This document shows, one piece after another, positions 1 through 7,350 of a stretch of 10,501 nucleotides of DNA (positions are counted from its first letter, which is position 1; each line of letters starts with the position of its first letter). Both the position numbers and the translations under genes were made by a program. The notes beneath the pieces were generated by a model. It did no database searches. It had not been told where the DNA came from and saw only the letters and a list, made by a program, of their open reading frames with translations. This DNA comes from Candidatus Nanopelagicaceae bacterium (GTDB lineage: Bacteria; Actinomycetota; Actinomycetes; Nanopelagicales; Nanopelagicaceae), in the NCBI GenBank assembly GCA_023260175.1, contig JALQWD010000131.1:1-10501 (forward strand), in the 5' to 3' direction.

Positions 1-473
1 ATTTGGTTGCCCACGAATGTATTTTGGATCTTCGTGATATCACCAAGCAAACCGGTGTAACCGTTGATGATGTCGCTAAGCGTCTTATGGACTTTGGTTT
101 CCATGCGCCGACAATGTCATTCCCAGTCCCGGGAACTTTGATGGTCGAACCAACTGAATCTGAAGACTTAACTGAAATCAATCGATTTATTGCAGCGATG
201 CAGAAGATTGCTGCTGAGATTGATGAGGTCCGTAAGGGAAAGATCGCCATCGAAGAGAGCGCACTTCGCCATGCACCGCATACCTCAGCGAGCCTATTAG
301 GCGCCGACTGGAACCGTTCTTACAGCCGTGAAATCGCGGCCTTCCCAGAAGGTCAAAGCTCTAATTTGATGGGAAAACGCGGCAAGTATTGGCCTACAGT
401 GGGTCGAATTGATGGCGCCCACGGGGATAGGAACCTAATCTGTACCTGTCCGCCAGTATCTGATTTCGAATAA
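1..473 (+). CDS. gcvP: Glycine dehydrogenase (decarboxylating) P-protein, C-terminal fragment
   Basis: This is the last 157 codons or so of the PLP-dependent P-protein of the glycine cleavage system, which decarboxylates glycine and passes the aminomethyl group to the lipoyl H-protein. The gene enters from the left edge, with full codons starting at base 3, so the TTG at base 3 is not the true start. Family signatures are clear: [10 protein letters not shown] near the start, then [14 protein letters not shown] and EPTESE, then [11 protein letters not shown], and the terminal [17 protein letters not shown] followed by a CTCPP motif. The PLP-binding lysine of the family lies upstream, outside the window. 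The full protein is usually about 950 residues, so roughly one sixth is seen. The gene ends in TAA and converges on the exonuclease gene. Identity is certain; the state of the missing part is unknown. Confidence 0.96.
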   Translation, partial: LVAHECILDLRDITKQTGVTVDDVAKRLMDFGFHAPTMSFPVPGTLMVEPTESEDLTEINRFIAAMQKIAAEIDEVRKGKIAIEESALRHAPHTSASLLGADWNRSYSREIAAFPEGQSSNLMGKRGKYWPTVGRIDGAHGDRNLICTCPPVSDFE

Positions 474-509
474 CCGGAATTAGTTTACTTAACATAATGT
501 AACTTATCG

Positions 510-523
510 GCGTATAGATACGC
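510..523. terminator. Short inverted repeat in the convergent gap (weak terminator candidate)
   Basis: The 68-bp gap between the convergent gcvP and exonuclease genes (474-541) contains GCGTATAGATACGC, a perfect inverted repeat able to form a 5-bp stem with a 4-nt loop. It is the only obvious hairpin where a bidirectional terminator would be expected. No T-tract follows on either strand, so it is not a canonical intrinsic terminator. The assignment rests mainly on position. Confidence 0.25.
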
Positions 524-541
524 TCAAACGGCTACCTGGAT

Positions 542-1444
542 TTACCAGTTCAGGGCTGAAACGAGCCTATCTACCGAGGCTCCTAGGCCATATCTCTCTT
601 GAAGCTCCTTAATTGCGTCCATGCTCTTTGGGCGTTTTGGGATCTTTAAATCTACTTTTGGCAAAGGCACATCAGTTGCGCATGCAACCAACTTTGGTGC
701 AAACGATAAATATTCTTGACCTTCGATAATTTTTTTACGAAGTCCTGCAGATAGATGTTCGTGGCCAGCTAAAGCGCCAGCAATTGCTTCTTCGGCGGTT
801 GAATAATGCCTAGCAATCAAGGCTGCACCTTTTTCACCGATTCCTTTTACGCCAGGCAGTCCATCGGATGCATCTCCGCGGAATGTGGCAAATAAACCAT
901 AGCGATCACCTGGAATATCGTATTTTTTGGCTACCCATTCTTGATTAACTAAATCGTGATTGCTAATTCCCTTAGCTAAATAAATTACCTGTACATCCGG
1001 ATCTGGCTTAACTAGTTGAAACAAATCTCTATCACCAGTAACAATACGGATTGGACCTGGTTCTTGAACTGCATAGGTAGCCATCACATCATCAGCTTCA
1101 TAATCATCTGCACCAACAATTGGTATTCCGAATGCATCTAAAACATCTAAAAGAATTGGAATTTGCGGGGTGAGTAGGTCTGGTTCTTCTTCACCATCAC
1201 CATCTTCCTCAAGACGATTAGCTTTATATTCTGGGAATAGTTCTACGCGCCAAGTTGGGCGCCAATCGCCATCTAAACATGCAACTAATCGACTTGGTCG
1301 ATACATCGAAATCAAACGAGCTGACATATCCAAATATCCACGAATTGCATTTACCGGTGTGCCATCAGGCGCCAATAAAGAGTCGGGCATACCATAATAA
1401 GCGCGATACCAGAGTGAACCGCTATCTAAAAGCATCAAACTCAT
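542..1444 (-). CDS. 5'-3' exonuclease, PolA N-terminal-domain type (FEN-like), standalone
   Basis: A 300-residue metal-dependent flap/5'-3' nuclease equivalent to the N-terminal domain of DNA polymerase I without the polymerase. It is likely to act on flaps and RNA primers in replication and repair. The acidic metal-binding set is intact: D7 in LLDSGS, D58 in CLDGDW, E116, D118 and D119 in DDYEADDV, D138 and D140 in TGDRDLFQL, and D191 and D194 in FRGDASDGLPGVKGIG, which also opens the helix-3-turn-helix DNA-binding element (about 183-215). Y73, K74 and R77 fit the helical-arch basic motif. The start overlaps the helY stop by 4 bp (ATGA), and a perfect AGGAGG stands 6 nt upstream, so M1 is preferred over M4. 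It is last in the minus-strand run. M. tuberculosis has a comparable gene (Rv2090) near helY. Function is confident; the physiological substrate is inferred. Confidence 0.93.
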   Translation of the reverse strand: MSLMLLDSGSLWYRAYYGMPDSLLAPDGTPVNAIRGYLDMSARLISMYRPSRLVACLDGDWRPTWRVELFPEYKANRLEEDGDGEEEPDLLTPQIPILLDVLDAFGIPIVGADDYEADDVMATYAVQEPGPIRIVTGDRDLFQLVKPDPDVQVIYLAKGISNHDLVNQEWVAKKYDIPGDRYGLFATFRGDASDGLPGVKGIGEKGAALIARHYSTAEEAIAGALAGHEHLSAGLRKKIIEGQEYLSFAPKLVACATDVPLPKVDLKIPKRPKSMDAIKELQERYGLGASVDRLVSALNW

Positions 1445-3801
1445 GCCACACCTCCTAAATACACGACCACTCCCCGATCAATTTTCTTAATTGCAGATAG
1501 ACATTTTTCGCGGAGTTCCGGCTTTGCACCAGATACCTGATTAAGTAAATCTATCAACTGTTTCGTTGCACGCACAAAGTCACCGACTGATAGTTCAGAA
1601 TTACGCAGTACTGAATTAAGTCCATGTCCGCCGCCCCAGCGAAATGCCATCCAGCAGAAGCCAAAATCTGGTTCCTTCTGTGTCTTTAAATCATGTTCGA
1701 TCTCTAAATTGTGCAGCTTGGACCAGATCGAAATCACCTCTTTAAGAGCATCTTGTATTTGAGTATTTGGAATCTTTGGCGCTTCTGGTTTTCTTGACTC
1801 AAAGAGAAACACGGATAGCACTGATGCGATTTCGATATCAGATAATTTATCTAGAACTCCACTATTAATTGTCTCTGCGATTGCTAAATCAGATTCTGCA
1901 TAAATCTTTGAAAGCATTTTCCCGTTTGGTGTAACTGAATCGCCTTCCAAATATCCCAACTTGTTTAGAACTTGAGTGACGCGGTCAAAAGTTTTTGCAA
2001 TGACATTAGTGCGGTTTTCGACCCGCGCAATCAGACCTTCATTCTCTCTGATTAGGCGATCGGCCCGTTCTGCAATCCGTGCATGCGCTTCGCGATCATT
2101 ACATGAGTGGCAAGCATGTTGGCGCATAGCTTTGCGATAACCGGAGAGTTCTTGTTCTAGATGGGCGCGTTGTTTGCTATCTATACGACTGCGTTTGGAA
2201 ATTAAGATTTCGGCTTGTTTGATCTCTCGGCGTAATTTTGCATACTCAGAGAAATCACCAAGGTGACACAAATTATCTGTTTTGTACTCAGCAATCGCTT
2301 CGGTATTTCGACGGATCTGTTTATCTAATCCAACCACTGCTCTATCAGCTTGAAACTGCGCGAATGAAGATTTTAAAGAATTGCGTGCTCGATCTCGCCC
2401 ATATCTTTCTAACAAATTTATAGACATGTTGTATGTCGGTGAGAAAGAGCTGCGCAATGGATAAGTTCGTGTTGCAGCCAAACCTGCAGCGCTTGCTGAA
2501 TCTACGGTTGGCGACCATATAACAACAGCATTGCCTTCGACATCAATTCCGCGACGCCCTGCACGTCCAGTTAATTGCGTGTACTCGCCCGGCGTAATGG
2601 GTACATGTCCTTCGCCATTCCATTTGGTTAACTTCTCAAGTAGAACTGTGCGAGCTGGCATATTTATACCTAGCGCCAAAGTTTCGGTTGCAAATATTGC
2701 TTTGAGAAGACCTCTTTGGAAAAGTTCTTCAACACAAGATTTAAATACCGGCAACAACCCAGCATGGTGGGCAGCAATACCGCGTTCTAGCGCCGCTAAC
2801 CACTCATGGTGTCCAAGTAGTTCTAAATCCTCAGAATTAATAGTTGATGTGTATTTAAGTGCAGTTGCTCTAATCTCTTCTCGTTCTTCAGTTGAAGTTA
2901 ACCTTAAGTTTGCTGCTAAACATTGTTTTACCGCAGAGTCACAACCCTGTCTTGAGAAGATGAAGGTAATTACTGGGAGCATTTGATTGAACTGTAATTT
3001 TTCAATTACCTCTGAACGAGATAGTCGATTCTCATCATCCCTTCTTCCACGATGATGTGGAGTTCGGATACGTCGAAGAGCCTCTCTTTCAGTCTTAAAG
3101 AGTGCTTGATTAACCGTTCCATCCTCGTTGAATAGATCTATTAGGCGATTACTAATGAGAACATGTTGATAAAGCGGCACGGGTCGCGTCTCAGAAACTA
3201 TTACAGATGTGTCTCCGCGAACAGCTTGAAGCCACTCCCCGAACTCTTCCGCGTTAGAAACAGTTGCCGAAAGCGAAACCACTTGAACGCTCTCCATAAG
3301 GTGAATCAAAACTTCTTCCCATACCGCGCCACGGAATTTATCCGCTAGATAGTGGACCTCATCCATCACCACAAAGCCAAGGTTTATTAGGGTTGATGAA
3401 TTTGTATAGAGCATATTTCTGAGCACTTCTGTGGTCATAACCATAATTTGAGCATCGCTATTGATGCTGTTATCGCCAGTTAGTAGTCCGACGCGATCCT
3501 CACCAAAACGCTCCACAAATTCTTGGTACTTTTGATTAGAGAGCGCCTTGATAGGTGTGGTGTAGAAACATTTCTTGCTTTGTTCTAAAGCGAGATAGGC
3601 GGCAAATTCTCCAACTATGGTTTTGCCAGCGCCGGTAGGTGCTGCAACCAATACACCCTTTCCGCTTTCTATTGCATGACAACCCTTGATTTGAAAGTCA
3701 TCTAGGTCAAAATCAAAGGTCTCAAAAAATGCAGTTGCGATGGGATGCTTGCCCTTCGCTTTAACGGCAGCCATTCGCTCAGACGGAGTTAGTTCTGCCA
3801 T
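1441..3801 (-). CDS. helY: Ski2/Mtr4-like superfamily 2 DEVH-box helicase HelY
   Basis: A 786-residue ATP-dependent helicase of the actinobacterial HelY group, related to the eukaryotic exosome helicases Ski2 and Mtr4 and probably an RNA helicase. Motifs in order: motif I APTGAGKT (54-61), motif II DEVH (147-150), motif III SAT (178-180), the HHAGLLP segment (345-351), motif V ATETLALGINMP (371-382), and motif VI QLTGRAGRRG (409-418). Beyond the helicase core, a helical region carries C512 and a CHSC pair (C564, C567) followed by H573. The chain is shorter than M. tuberculosis HelY (about 906 residues) but ends without sign of damage. The start overlaps the lipid kinase gene by 13 bp, and AGGAG lies 10 nt upstream. 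helY commonly follows tatC in actinobacteria; here a lipid kinase intervenes. Family assignment is very sure; substrate is unproven. Confidence 0.95.
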   Translation of the reverse strand: MAELTPSERMAAVKAKGKHPIATAFFETFDFDLDDFQIKGCHAIESGKGVLVAAPTGAGKTIVGEFAAYLALEQSKKCFYTTPIKALSNQKYQEFVERFGEDRVGLLTGDNSINSDAQIMVMTTEVLRNMLYTNSSTLINLGFVVMDEVHYLADKFRGAVWEEVLIHLMESVQVVSLSATVSNAEEFGEWLQAVRGDTSVIVSETRPVPLYQHVLISNRLIDLFNEDGTVNQALFKTEREALRRIRTPHHRGRRDDENRLSRSEVIEKLQFNQMLPVITFIFSRQGCDSAVKQCLAANLRLTSTEEREEIRATALKYTSTINSEDLELLGHHEWLAALERGIAAHHAGLLPVFKSCVEELFQRGLLKAIFATETLALGINMPARTVLLEKLTKWNGEGHVPITPGEYTQLTGRAGRRGIDVEGNAVVIWSPTVDSASAAGLAATRTYPLRSSFSPTYNMSINLLERYGRDRARNSLKSSFAQFQADRAVVGLDKQIRRNTEAIAEYKTDNLCHLGDFSEYAKLRREIKQAEILISKRSRIDSKQRAHLEQELSGYRKAMRQHACHSCNDREAHARIAERADRLIRENEGLIARVENRTNVIAKTFDRVTQVLNKLGYLEGDSVTPNGKMLSKIYAESDLAIAETINSGVLDKLSDIEIASVLSVFLFESRKPEAPKIPNTQIQDALKEVISIWSKLHNLEIEHDLKTQKEPDFGFCWMAFRWGGGHGLNSVLRNSELSVGDFVRATKQLIDLLNQVSGAKPELREKCLSAIKKIDRGVVVYLGGVA
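1451..1456 (-). promoter_or_regulatory. Perfect Shine-Dalgarno (AGGAGG) of the exonuclease gene
   Basis: AGGAGG on the minus strand lies inside the helY 3' end, 6 nt before the exonuclease ATG at 1444. It supports that start and suggests re-initiation coupled to helY translation through the ATGA overlap. Confidence 0.8.
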
Positions 3802-4655
3802 GTTTTCAGCGCTCCTGGGATAGCTTGAATATTGGCTGGCATTGGACCAACTCGCTCACCGTCTGCATAACAGACAGCGTCTGCCTCAATAGATATTTCG
3901 TGGGCTCGAATTATCTCTACCTGCGGGTGTTCAATGTGTTTGCCTTCATAAACGGATGGAAAAATCCTTACAAATTCGCGTTTGCTTACTGGATTTAGAA
4001 TCATCAAATCCAGTAAGCCATCATGAAGATCAGCATCTGGGCAGACCAACATTCCTCCGCCATATGAACGGCCATTACCTGCAGCAATTAACATCGCTTC
4101 ACGACTATAACTCTTGCCATCGATTACAAATTTATATTCCAATGGCCTAAATGATGGAAGTTCAAGCGCCATTGCAACGTTGTATTTAGATGGGCCTTTA
4201 GGCCACTTCATTTTGTTCGCTCGTTCATTAACAACCGAATCAAAACCAGTTGAAGCAATGGCTCCGAAGTATTCGCCGTCAATAGAACCTAGATCTATTT
4301 GCACAAATTGTTGATTTAAAGCTACCCATAAAGGTTCTAGGGGCTTAGCAGGTTCCCAACCTAGTGTGCGCACAAAATCATTACCTGTACCAGCTGGAAT
4401 TGTGGCAATTGGCAAATCAAAAGCAACAGCAATCTGAATAACCATATGCATCAATCCATCGCCACCGATTGCAATGATTCCTTGGAAGCCACCTTTGCTT
4501 GCTTCTCGTTGCAAGTTCTCTTGAAAAGTAATGGAATTCGATCCAGTTACTAATTGATAATCAATACTGCGATTCGAGAGGAAATTCGCAACTTCTTGAG
4601 TGACTATTGTCCCTCTACCCTGCCCGCTAGTTGGATTAGTCGCTAATAGCCACAT
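3789..4655 (-). CDS. Diacylglycerol kinase-family lipid kinase (DAGK catalytic domain)
   Basis: A 288-residue soluble lipid kinase of the DagK/YegS/sphingosine kinase fold, expected to phosphorylate diacylglycerol or a related lipid at the inner membrane face. Using the ATG at 4655, the protein opens at once with the nucleotide-binding motif NPTSGQGRG (7-15), followed by GGDG (64-67), PAGTGNDF (87-94), and a C-terminal YADGERVGP typical of the second, beta-sandwich domain. An ATG at 4709 would add 18 residues and a 74-bp overlap with tatC, and homologs normally begin just before NPxSG, so 4655 is chosen. It then overlaps tatC by 20 bp and helY by 13 bp, implying co-transcription. No clear Shine-Dalgarno precedes it. 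Whether the true substrate is diacylglycerol, phosphatidylinositol or another lipid cannot be told from the sequence. Confidence 0.9.
   Translation of the reverse strand: MWLLATNPTSGQGRGTIVTQEVANFLSNRSIDYQLVTGSNSITFQENLQREASKGGFQGIIAIGGDGLMHMVIQIAVAFDLPIATIPAGTGNDFVRTLGWEPAKPLEPLWVALNQQFVQIDLGSIDGEYFGAIASTGFDSVVNERANKMKWPKGPSKYNVAMALELPSFRPLEYKFVIDGKSYSREAMLIAAGNGRSYGGGMLVCPDADLHDGLLDLMILNPVSKREFVRIFPSVYEGKHIEHPQVEIIRAHEISIEADAVCYADGERVGPMPANIQAIPGALKTWQN
3812..3816 (-). promoter_or_regulatory. Shine-Dalgarno (AGGAG) of helY, long spacing
   Basis: AGGAG on the minus strand lies in the 3' end of the lipid kinase gene, 10 nt before the helY ATG at 3801. The spacing is at the long end of the usual range. 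It supports this start, since no other nearby start has a comparable site. Confidence 0.55.
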
Positions 4656-5403
4656 TGCGTCTGCGATCGTTAAGAAGTGCAATGCCACCTGCCGCGAAAT
4701 AGAAGGCATAAAGAGGTAGCGCTAATAGAAGCATTGTCAATGGATCGGCAGAGGGAGTAAAAGCTGCAATAAAAAAAGTGATTCCGAAGATCCAGATACG
4801 CCATGGGCGCAAAATTGCTTTACCGGAAACAGCTCCCAAAAGATTCAGTGTTACTAGGAATACTGGCAGCTCGAAGGCCAAACCAAATAGCAGAATTACT
4901 CGTAAAACAAAATCTAGATAATCACCGAAATTGATTAGATTCTGCAACTCACTTGGCGTAAATCCAAAGAGCACTCGAATCGCGATAGGCAATATTTTGT
5001 AGCCCAAGAAGACGCCGGCTGCAAAGAATGGTGTTGCCGCAAAGAGGAAGAGAAAAGCACGCTTCTTCTCGTGTCTGTGCAATCCAGGAGCCACAAAAGC
5101 CCAGAGCTGATAGATCCAGAGCGGAGCTGTAATAATCAAGCCGGCAATTAATGAAACTTTAATCTGCAGATTAATAGGCCCAAGAACGCCGTTGATAAAG
5201 AGCGCACCGCACTGTTCGGAGCCAGAGCTTTGAGCGAGTTTTAGATCGCAAACAGGTTGTGCAAGTTGTTGAATAATTTGATTATAGAAAAACCAATTTG
5301 CAATAAATCCGATGCCAACTATTAGAGCAGATTTAAAGATTCGCTCTCGAAATTCAGCTAGATGTTGAAGCAGTGGCATAACGCCACTAGAGGTACTAGC
5401 CAC
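4636..5403 (-). CDS. tatC: Sec-independent protein translocase TatC
   Basis: A 255-residue polytopic inner-membrane protein, the twin-arginine signal-peptide receptor that works with TatA. It shows the N-terminal cytoplasmic motif LLQHLAEFRERI with the conserved glutamate E17, about six hydrophobic segments, the PLWIYQLWAFVAPGL segment, the conserved glutamate in LAFELPVFLV, and FTPSADPLTMLLLALPLY near the C-terminus. The first possible start is a GTG at 5403, 3 bp after tatA; an ATG at 5379 (residue 9, MPLLQHLAEF) matches where many TatC proteins begin. Neither has a clear Shine-Dalgarno, so the start is uncertain by eight residues. Its 3' end overlaps the lipid kinase start by 20 bp. Identity is very sure. 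Confidence 0.95.
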   Translation of the reverse strand: MASTSSGVMPLLQHLAEFRERIFKSALIVGIGFIANWFFYNQIIQQLAQPVCDLKLAQSSGSEQCGALFINGVLGPINLQIKVSLIAGLIITAPLWIYQLWAFVAPGLHRHEKKRAFLFLFAATPFFAAGVFLGYKILPIAIRVLFGFTPSELQNLINFGDYLDFVLRVILLFGLAFELPVFLVTLNLLGAVSGKAILRPWRIWIFGITFFIAAFTPSADPLTMLLLALPLYAFYFAAGGIALLNDRRRNVAISD

Positions 5404-5406
5404 GGC

Positions 5407-5580
5407 TTAGTTGTCGCTTGAATCCTTCTTATTATCTTCTTTGCCATCTTTCATTTCGGCTTTGAAGATACGGAGTGACTTTGCAACCGACTTTGCTGAA
5501 TCCGGTAGGCGCTTCGCTCCAAAAAGGATTACCAATACAAGTACTAGTAAGAGAATATGTGTCGGTTCGCGTAGAAACAT
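5407..5580 (-). CDS. tatA: Sec-independent protein translocase subunit TatA (small ORF)
   Basis: A 57-residue protein, short for a family of roughly 60-90 residues and easily missed by ORF callers. A single transmembrane helix (about 9-20, ILLLVLVLVILF) runs into the hallmark FGAKRLPD hinge (20-27) and an amphipathic helix with SLRIFKAE, then a short, highly charged, disordered tail ending KKDSSDN. TatA oligomers form the protein-conducting element recruited by TatC. The gene starts 23 bp after the pafC stop and ends 3 bp before the tatC GTG. The leader has no Shine-Dalgarno but has TAATCT 6 nt before the ATG, so it may have its own promoter. No TatB-like gene is seen in the window, consistent with either a TatAC system or tatB located elsewhere. 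Confidence 0.93.
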   Translation of the reverse strand: MFLREPTHILLLVLVLVILFGAKRLPDSAKSVAKSLRIFKAEMKDGKEDNKKDSSDN

Positions 5581-5586
5581 GGTTGT

Positions 5587-5592
5587 AGATTA
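5587..5592 (-). promoter_or_regulatory. Candidate -10 element (TAATCT) for leaderless tatA transcript
   Basis: TAATCT fits the actinobacterial -10 pattern TANNNT and lies 6 nt before the tatA ATG, inside the 23-bp pafC-tatA gap. If used, transcription would start at about the ATG. No convincing -35 is seen. Confidence 0.4.
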
Positions 5593-5603
5593 CTAGATAA
5601 TGG

Positions 5604-6434
5604 CTATAGATAAAGCGCCAAAGCTGCCTTGGCTCTGCTTGAAATCTCTGTACGTAGCGATGGTGTTATAGCCTCTGCCGAGCCTCCTAGAGCCAAAATC
5701 TGTTGAACTAGCCATTCATCTGAAAAATGTTCGACAATCTCGGTGGAACCCAGAAGCTCTCGCACCAGTCTCTGATTGCTGTGAACATTGATGCGACTGC
5801 TCTTCTTGCTCGATGTCGTTGGAACATTATTGGGCGCCAACTCGCTGCTTGCTAAAACCTCTAGGTTTTCAATGCGGTTGATATTAAAGGTACGTCTATC
5901 GTTAGCCACTTTGCAGTGAGCTTTCAGATAAACCTGACCAGCATCCTTGTAGATTTCAAAAGGAAGAATCTCTCTAACCTTGTTGAGATACTTAATTTTC
6001 ACAACTTTATTATTCTGAATAGCCTGAGCAATCTCACCGATATATTTATCACCAGGCGTTACCGCGAAATCTATGTTGCTATGCAATTTCGAAATTAAGA
6101 GTTCTTTCAACTCTCCTGATCTTTGGCTACCTTGTTCGCGCAGAATTTCCAAACCAATCACCAAAGTTGCAATCTCGGTCTGAGTTAAGGTTCTTGGTTG
6201 CTTCAATTCATCAGCATTTCGAACAGTTACATAGCCATCCTCAAATTGAAACTCCATCAATTCAAGTGGCGTCTGCCCAGGTAAACCACACATATACAGA
6301 AGCCAGAGATCCTTTTCGACCTCTTTTACGCTCACTCCAAATTTATTAGCCAAAGAATCGATCGATACCCCTTGATGAGAAACTATGTACGGGACTAGAT
6401 CTATTAGCCTGGCAAGTCTTGCGTTATTTGCCAT
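5604..6434 (-). CDS. pafC: WYL-domain transcription regulator PafC
   Basis: A 276-residue DNA-binding regulator, the second subunit of PafBC. In mycobacteria PafBC activates the LexA-independent DNA-damage response. Residues 1-50 form a winged helix-turn-helix (LANKFGVSVKEVEKDLWLL). Residues about 80-120 match the PafC middle domain (RTLTQTEIATLVIGLEIL). Residues about 130-195 form the WYL domain, with KIKYLN (146-151) and the basic segment RRTFNINRI (180-188). The WYL triad itself reads V168-Y169-L170, lacking the tryptophan. The gene overlaps pafB by 11 bp, with a weak GGTGA ribosome site 6 nt before the ATG, so translation is probably coupled. PafB and PafC share fold, and the assignment to PafC rests on order and sequence character. 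Despite the name (proteasome accessory factor), no proteasome gene is adjacent. Confidence 0.9.
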   Translation of the reverse strand: MANNARLARLIDLVPYIVSHQGVSIDSLANKFGVSVKEVEKDLWLLYMCGLPGQTPLELMEFQFEDGYVTVRNADELKQPRTLTQTEIATLVIGLEILREQGSQRSGELKELLISKLHSNIDFAVTPGDKYIGEIAQAIQNNKVVKIKYLNKVREILPFEIYKDAGQVYLKAHCKVANDRRTFNINRIENLEVLASSELAPNNVPTTSSKKSSRINVHSNQRLVRELLGSTEIVEHFSDEWLVQQILALGGSAEAITPSLRTEISSRAKAALALYL

Positions 6435-7350
6435 GTAGTTTCACCAACTCATTGAGTTTCTTAGTCACTGTGCTAACTAGTGCTATCGGTTCGCGCAGAA
6501 TCACATTAGGTGAATATTTCAAGACCTTACTGATGGCATCATTCTCTGACTTGAAATTAACTCTGCAAAGCAACCATTCATCATCTTCGGATAAAACTTC
6601 GGCATTGGCAAGAATCTCTGCGGCTTGATCACGTCTAATTGAAGCCATCGCTTCAATAGTTGGGAAATGGCTCTTAGGTAGAGAAATTGCTCTTGGCTGA
6701 AAACTTTTCGCTGTTCTCTTAATATCACCTTGAATGCGATCTAATCGATAACTTCGCTCTTCATTCTTTGCGGTATCTGTTGCAAAAAGATACCAACGAC
6801 TATCTTGGGAATAAATGCCAAGCGGAGCAACTTTTTTGTTTTCTGCAATATCCGCAGAATTGAGGTATCCAATTTCAATAATCTTTCGATTCTCGATGGC
6901 ATCTAAAATTTCAGAAATGTTTGGCGGAACATGAGCGATTGTTGGGGCTAGAGGCATACCCGAAAAATCAGCCGTAATTCCAAGCGAATCAAGGCGAATG
7001 GATGTCTGCAGCGCAATATCGGAAAGCGCACTCTCCTTCCAGGCCTCTGATGCAAGCGCTAGGAGCGCAACATCCTCATTCGACAATTCACCCAAATCAA
7101 ATCGATATTTATCGGGAGAAATTCGATAACCAATTTCATCATCAAAGAGCGGATCAATGCTTTTCATCTCGATCTCGATACCGAGTGCGCGTAGTTCCTC
7201 TTTGTCGCGTTCGAACATGCGATCCGTAGCTTCGCCGCTACCTTCATACCCTGCAACAAGTTTGAAGATCTGGCTCTTGGTAAGAAACTTCTTTGTAGCT
7301 AAGAGCGCAATAGTTAGATTAACTAGGCGTTCATTCTTCTCCGATGCCAT
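6424..7350 (-). CDS. pafB: WYL-domain transcription regulator PafB
   Basis: A 308-residue regulator that pairs with PafC. It starts MASEKNERLVNLTIALLATKK, close to the known PafB N-terminus, followed by a winged helix-turn-helix (about 20-60, with TDRMFERDKEELRALGI). The WYL domain holds IGYLN (160-164), the triad W186-Y187-L188 and RSYRLDRI (199-206). A C-terminal extension follows (about 215-308), as expected for this class. WYL domains are thought to sense ligand, possibly single-stranded DNA, during damage. An upstream ATG at 7416 would add 22 residues that do not look like the family; the ATG at 7350 has AAGGG 5 nt upstream and is preferred. The gene overlaps trmI by 20 bp, where most relatives carry the pupylation block between the two. 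Confidence 0.93.
   Translation of the reverse strand: MASEKNERLVNLTIALLATKKFLTKSQIFKLVAGYEGSGEATDRMFERDKEELRALGIEIEMKSIDPLFDDEIGYRISPDKYRFDLGELSNEDVALLALASEAWKESALSDIALQTSIRLDSLGITADFSGMPLAPTIAHVPPNISEILDAIENRKIIEIGYLNSADIAENKKVAPLGIYSQDSRWYLFATDTAKNEERSYRLDRIQGDIKRTAKSFQPRAISLPKSHFPTIEAMASIRRDQAAEILANAEVLSEDDEWLLCRVNFKSENDAISKVLKYSPNVILREPIALVSTVTKKLNELVKLHGK

Noticed and set aside
1170..1458. Plus-strand ORFs of 75 and 67 codons opposite the exonuclease gene
   Set aside because: Fully antisense to a gene with intact catalytic motifs; low-complexity translation and no family features.
2531..2986. A 151-codon plus-strand ORF inside helY
   Set aside because: Antisense to the conserved helicase motifs V and VI; no protein-like pattern of its own.
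5559..5580. GTGTCGGTT near the tatA start, also resembling the PafBC motif
   Set aside because: It points plus-ward into pafC antisense and has no properly spaced TANNNT; likely chance within the tatA codons.
6519..6728. A 69-codon minus-strand ORF within pafB in another frame
   Set aside because: Out-of-frame shadow of pafB without a ribosome site or recognizable domain.
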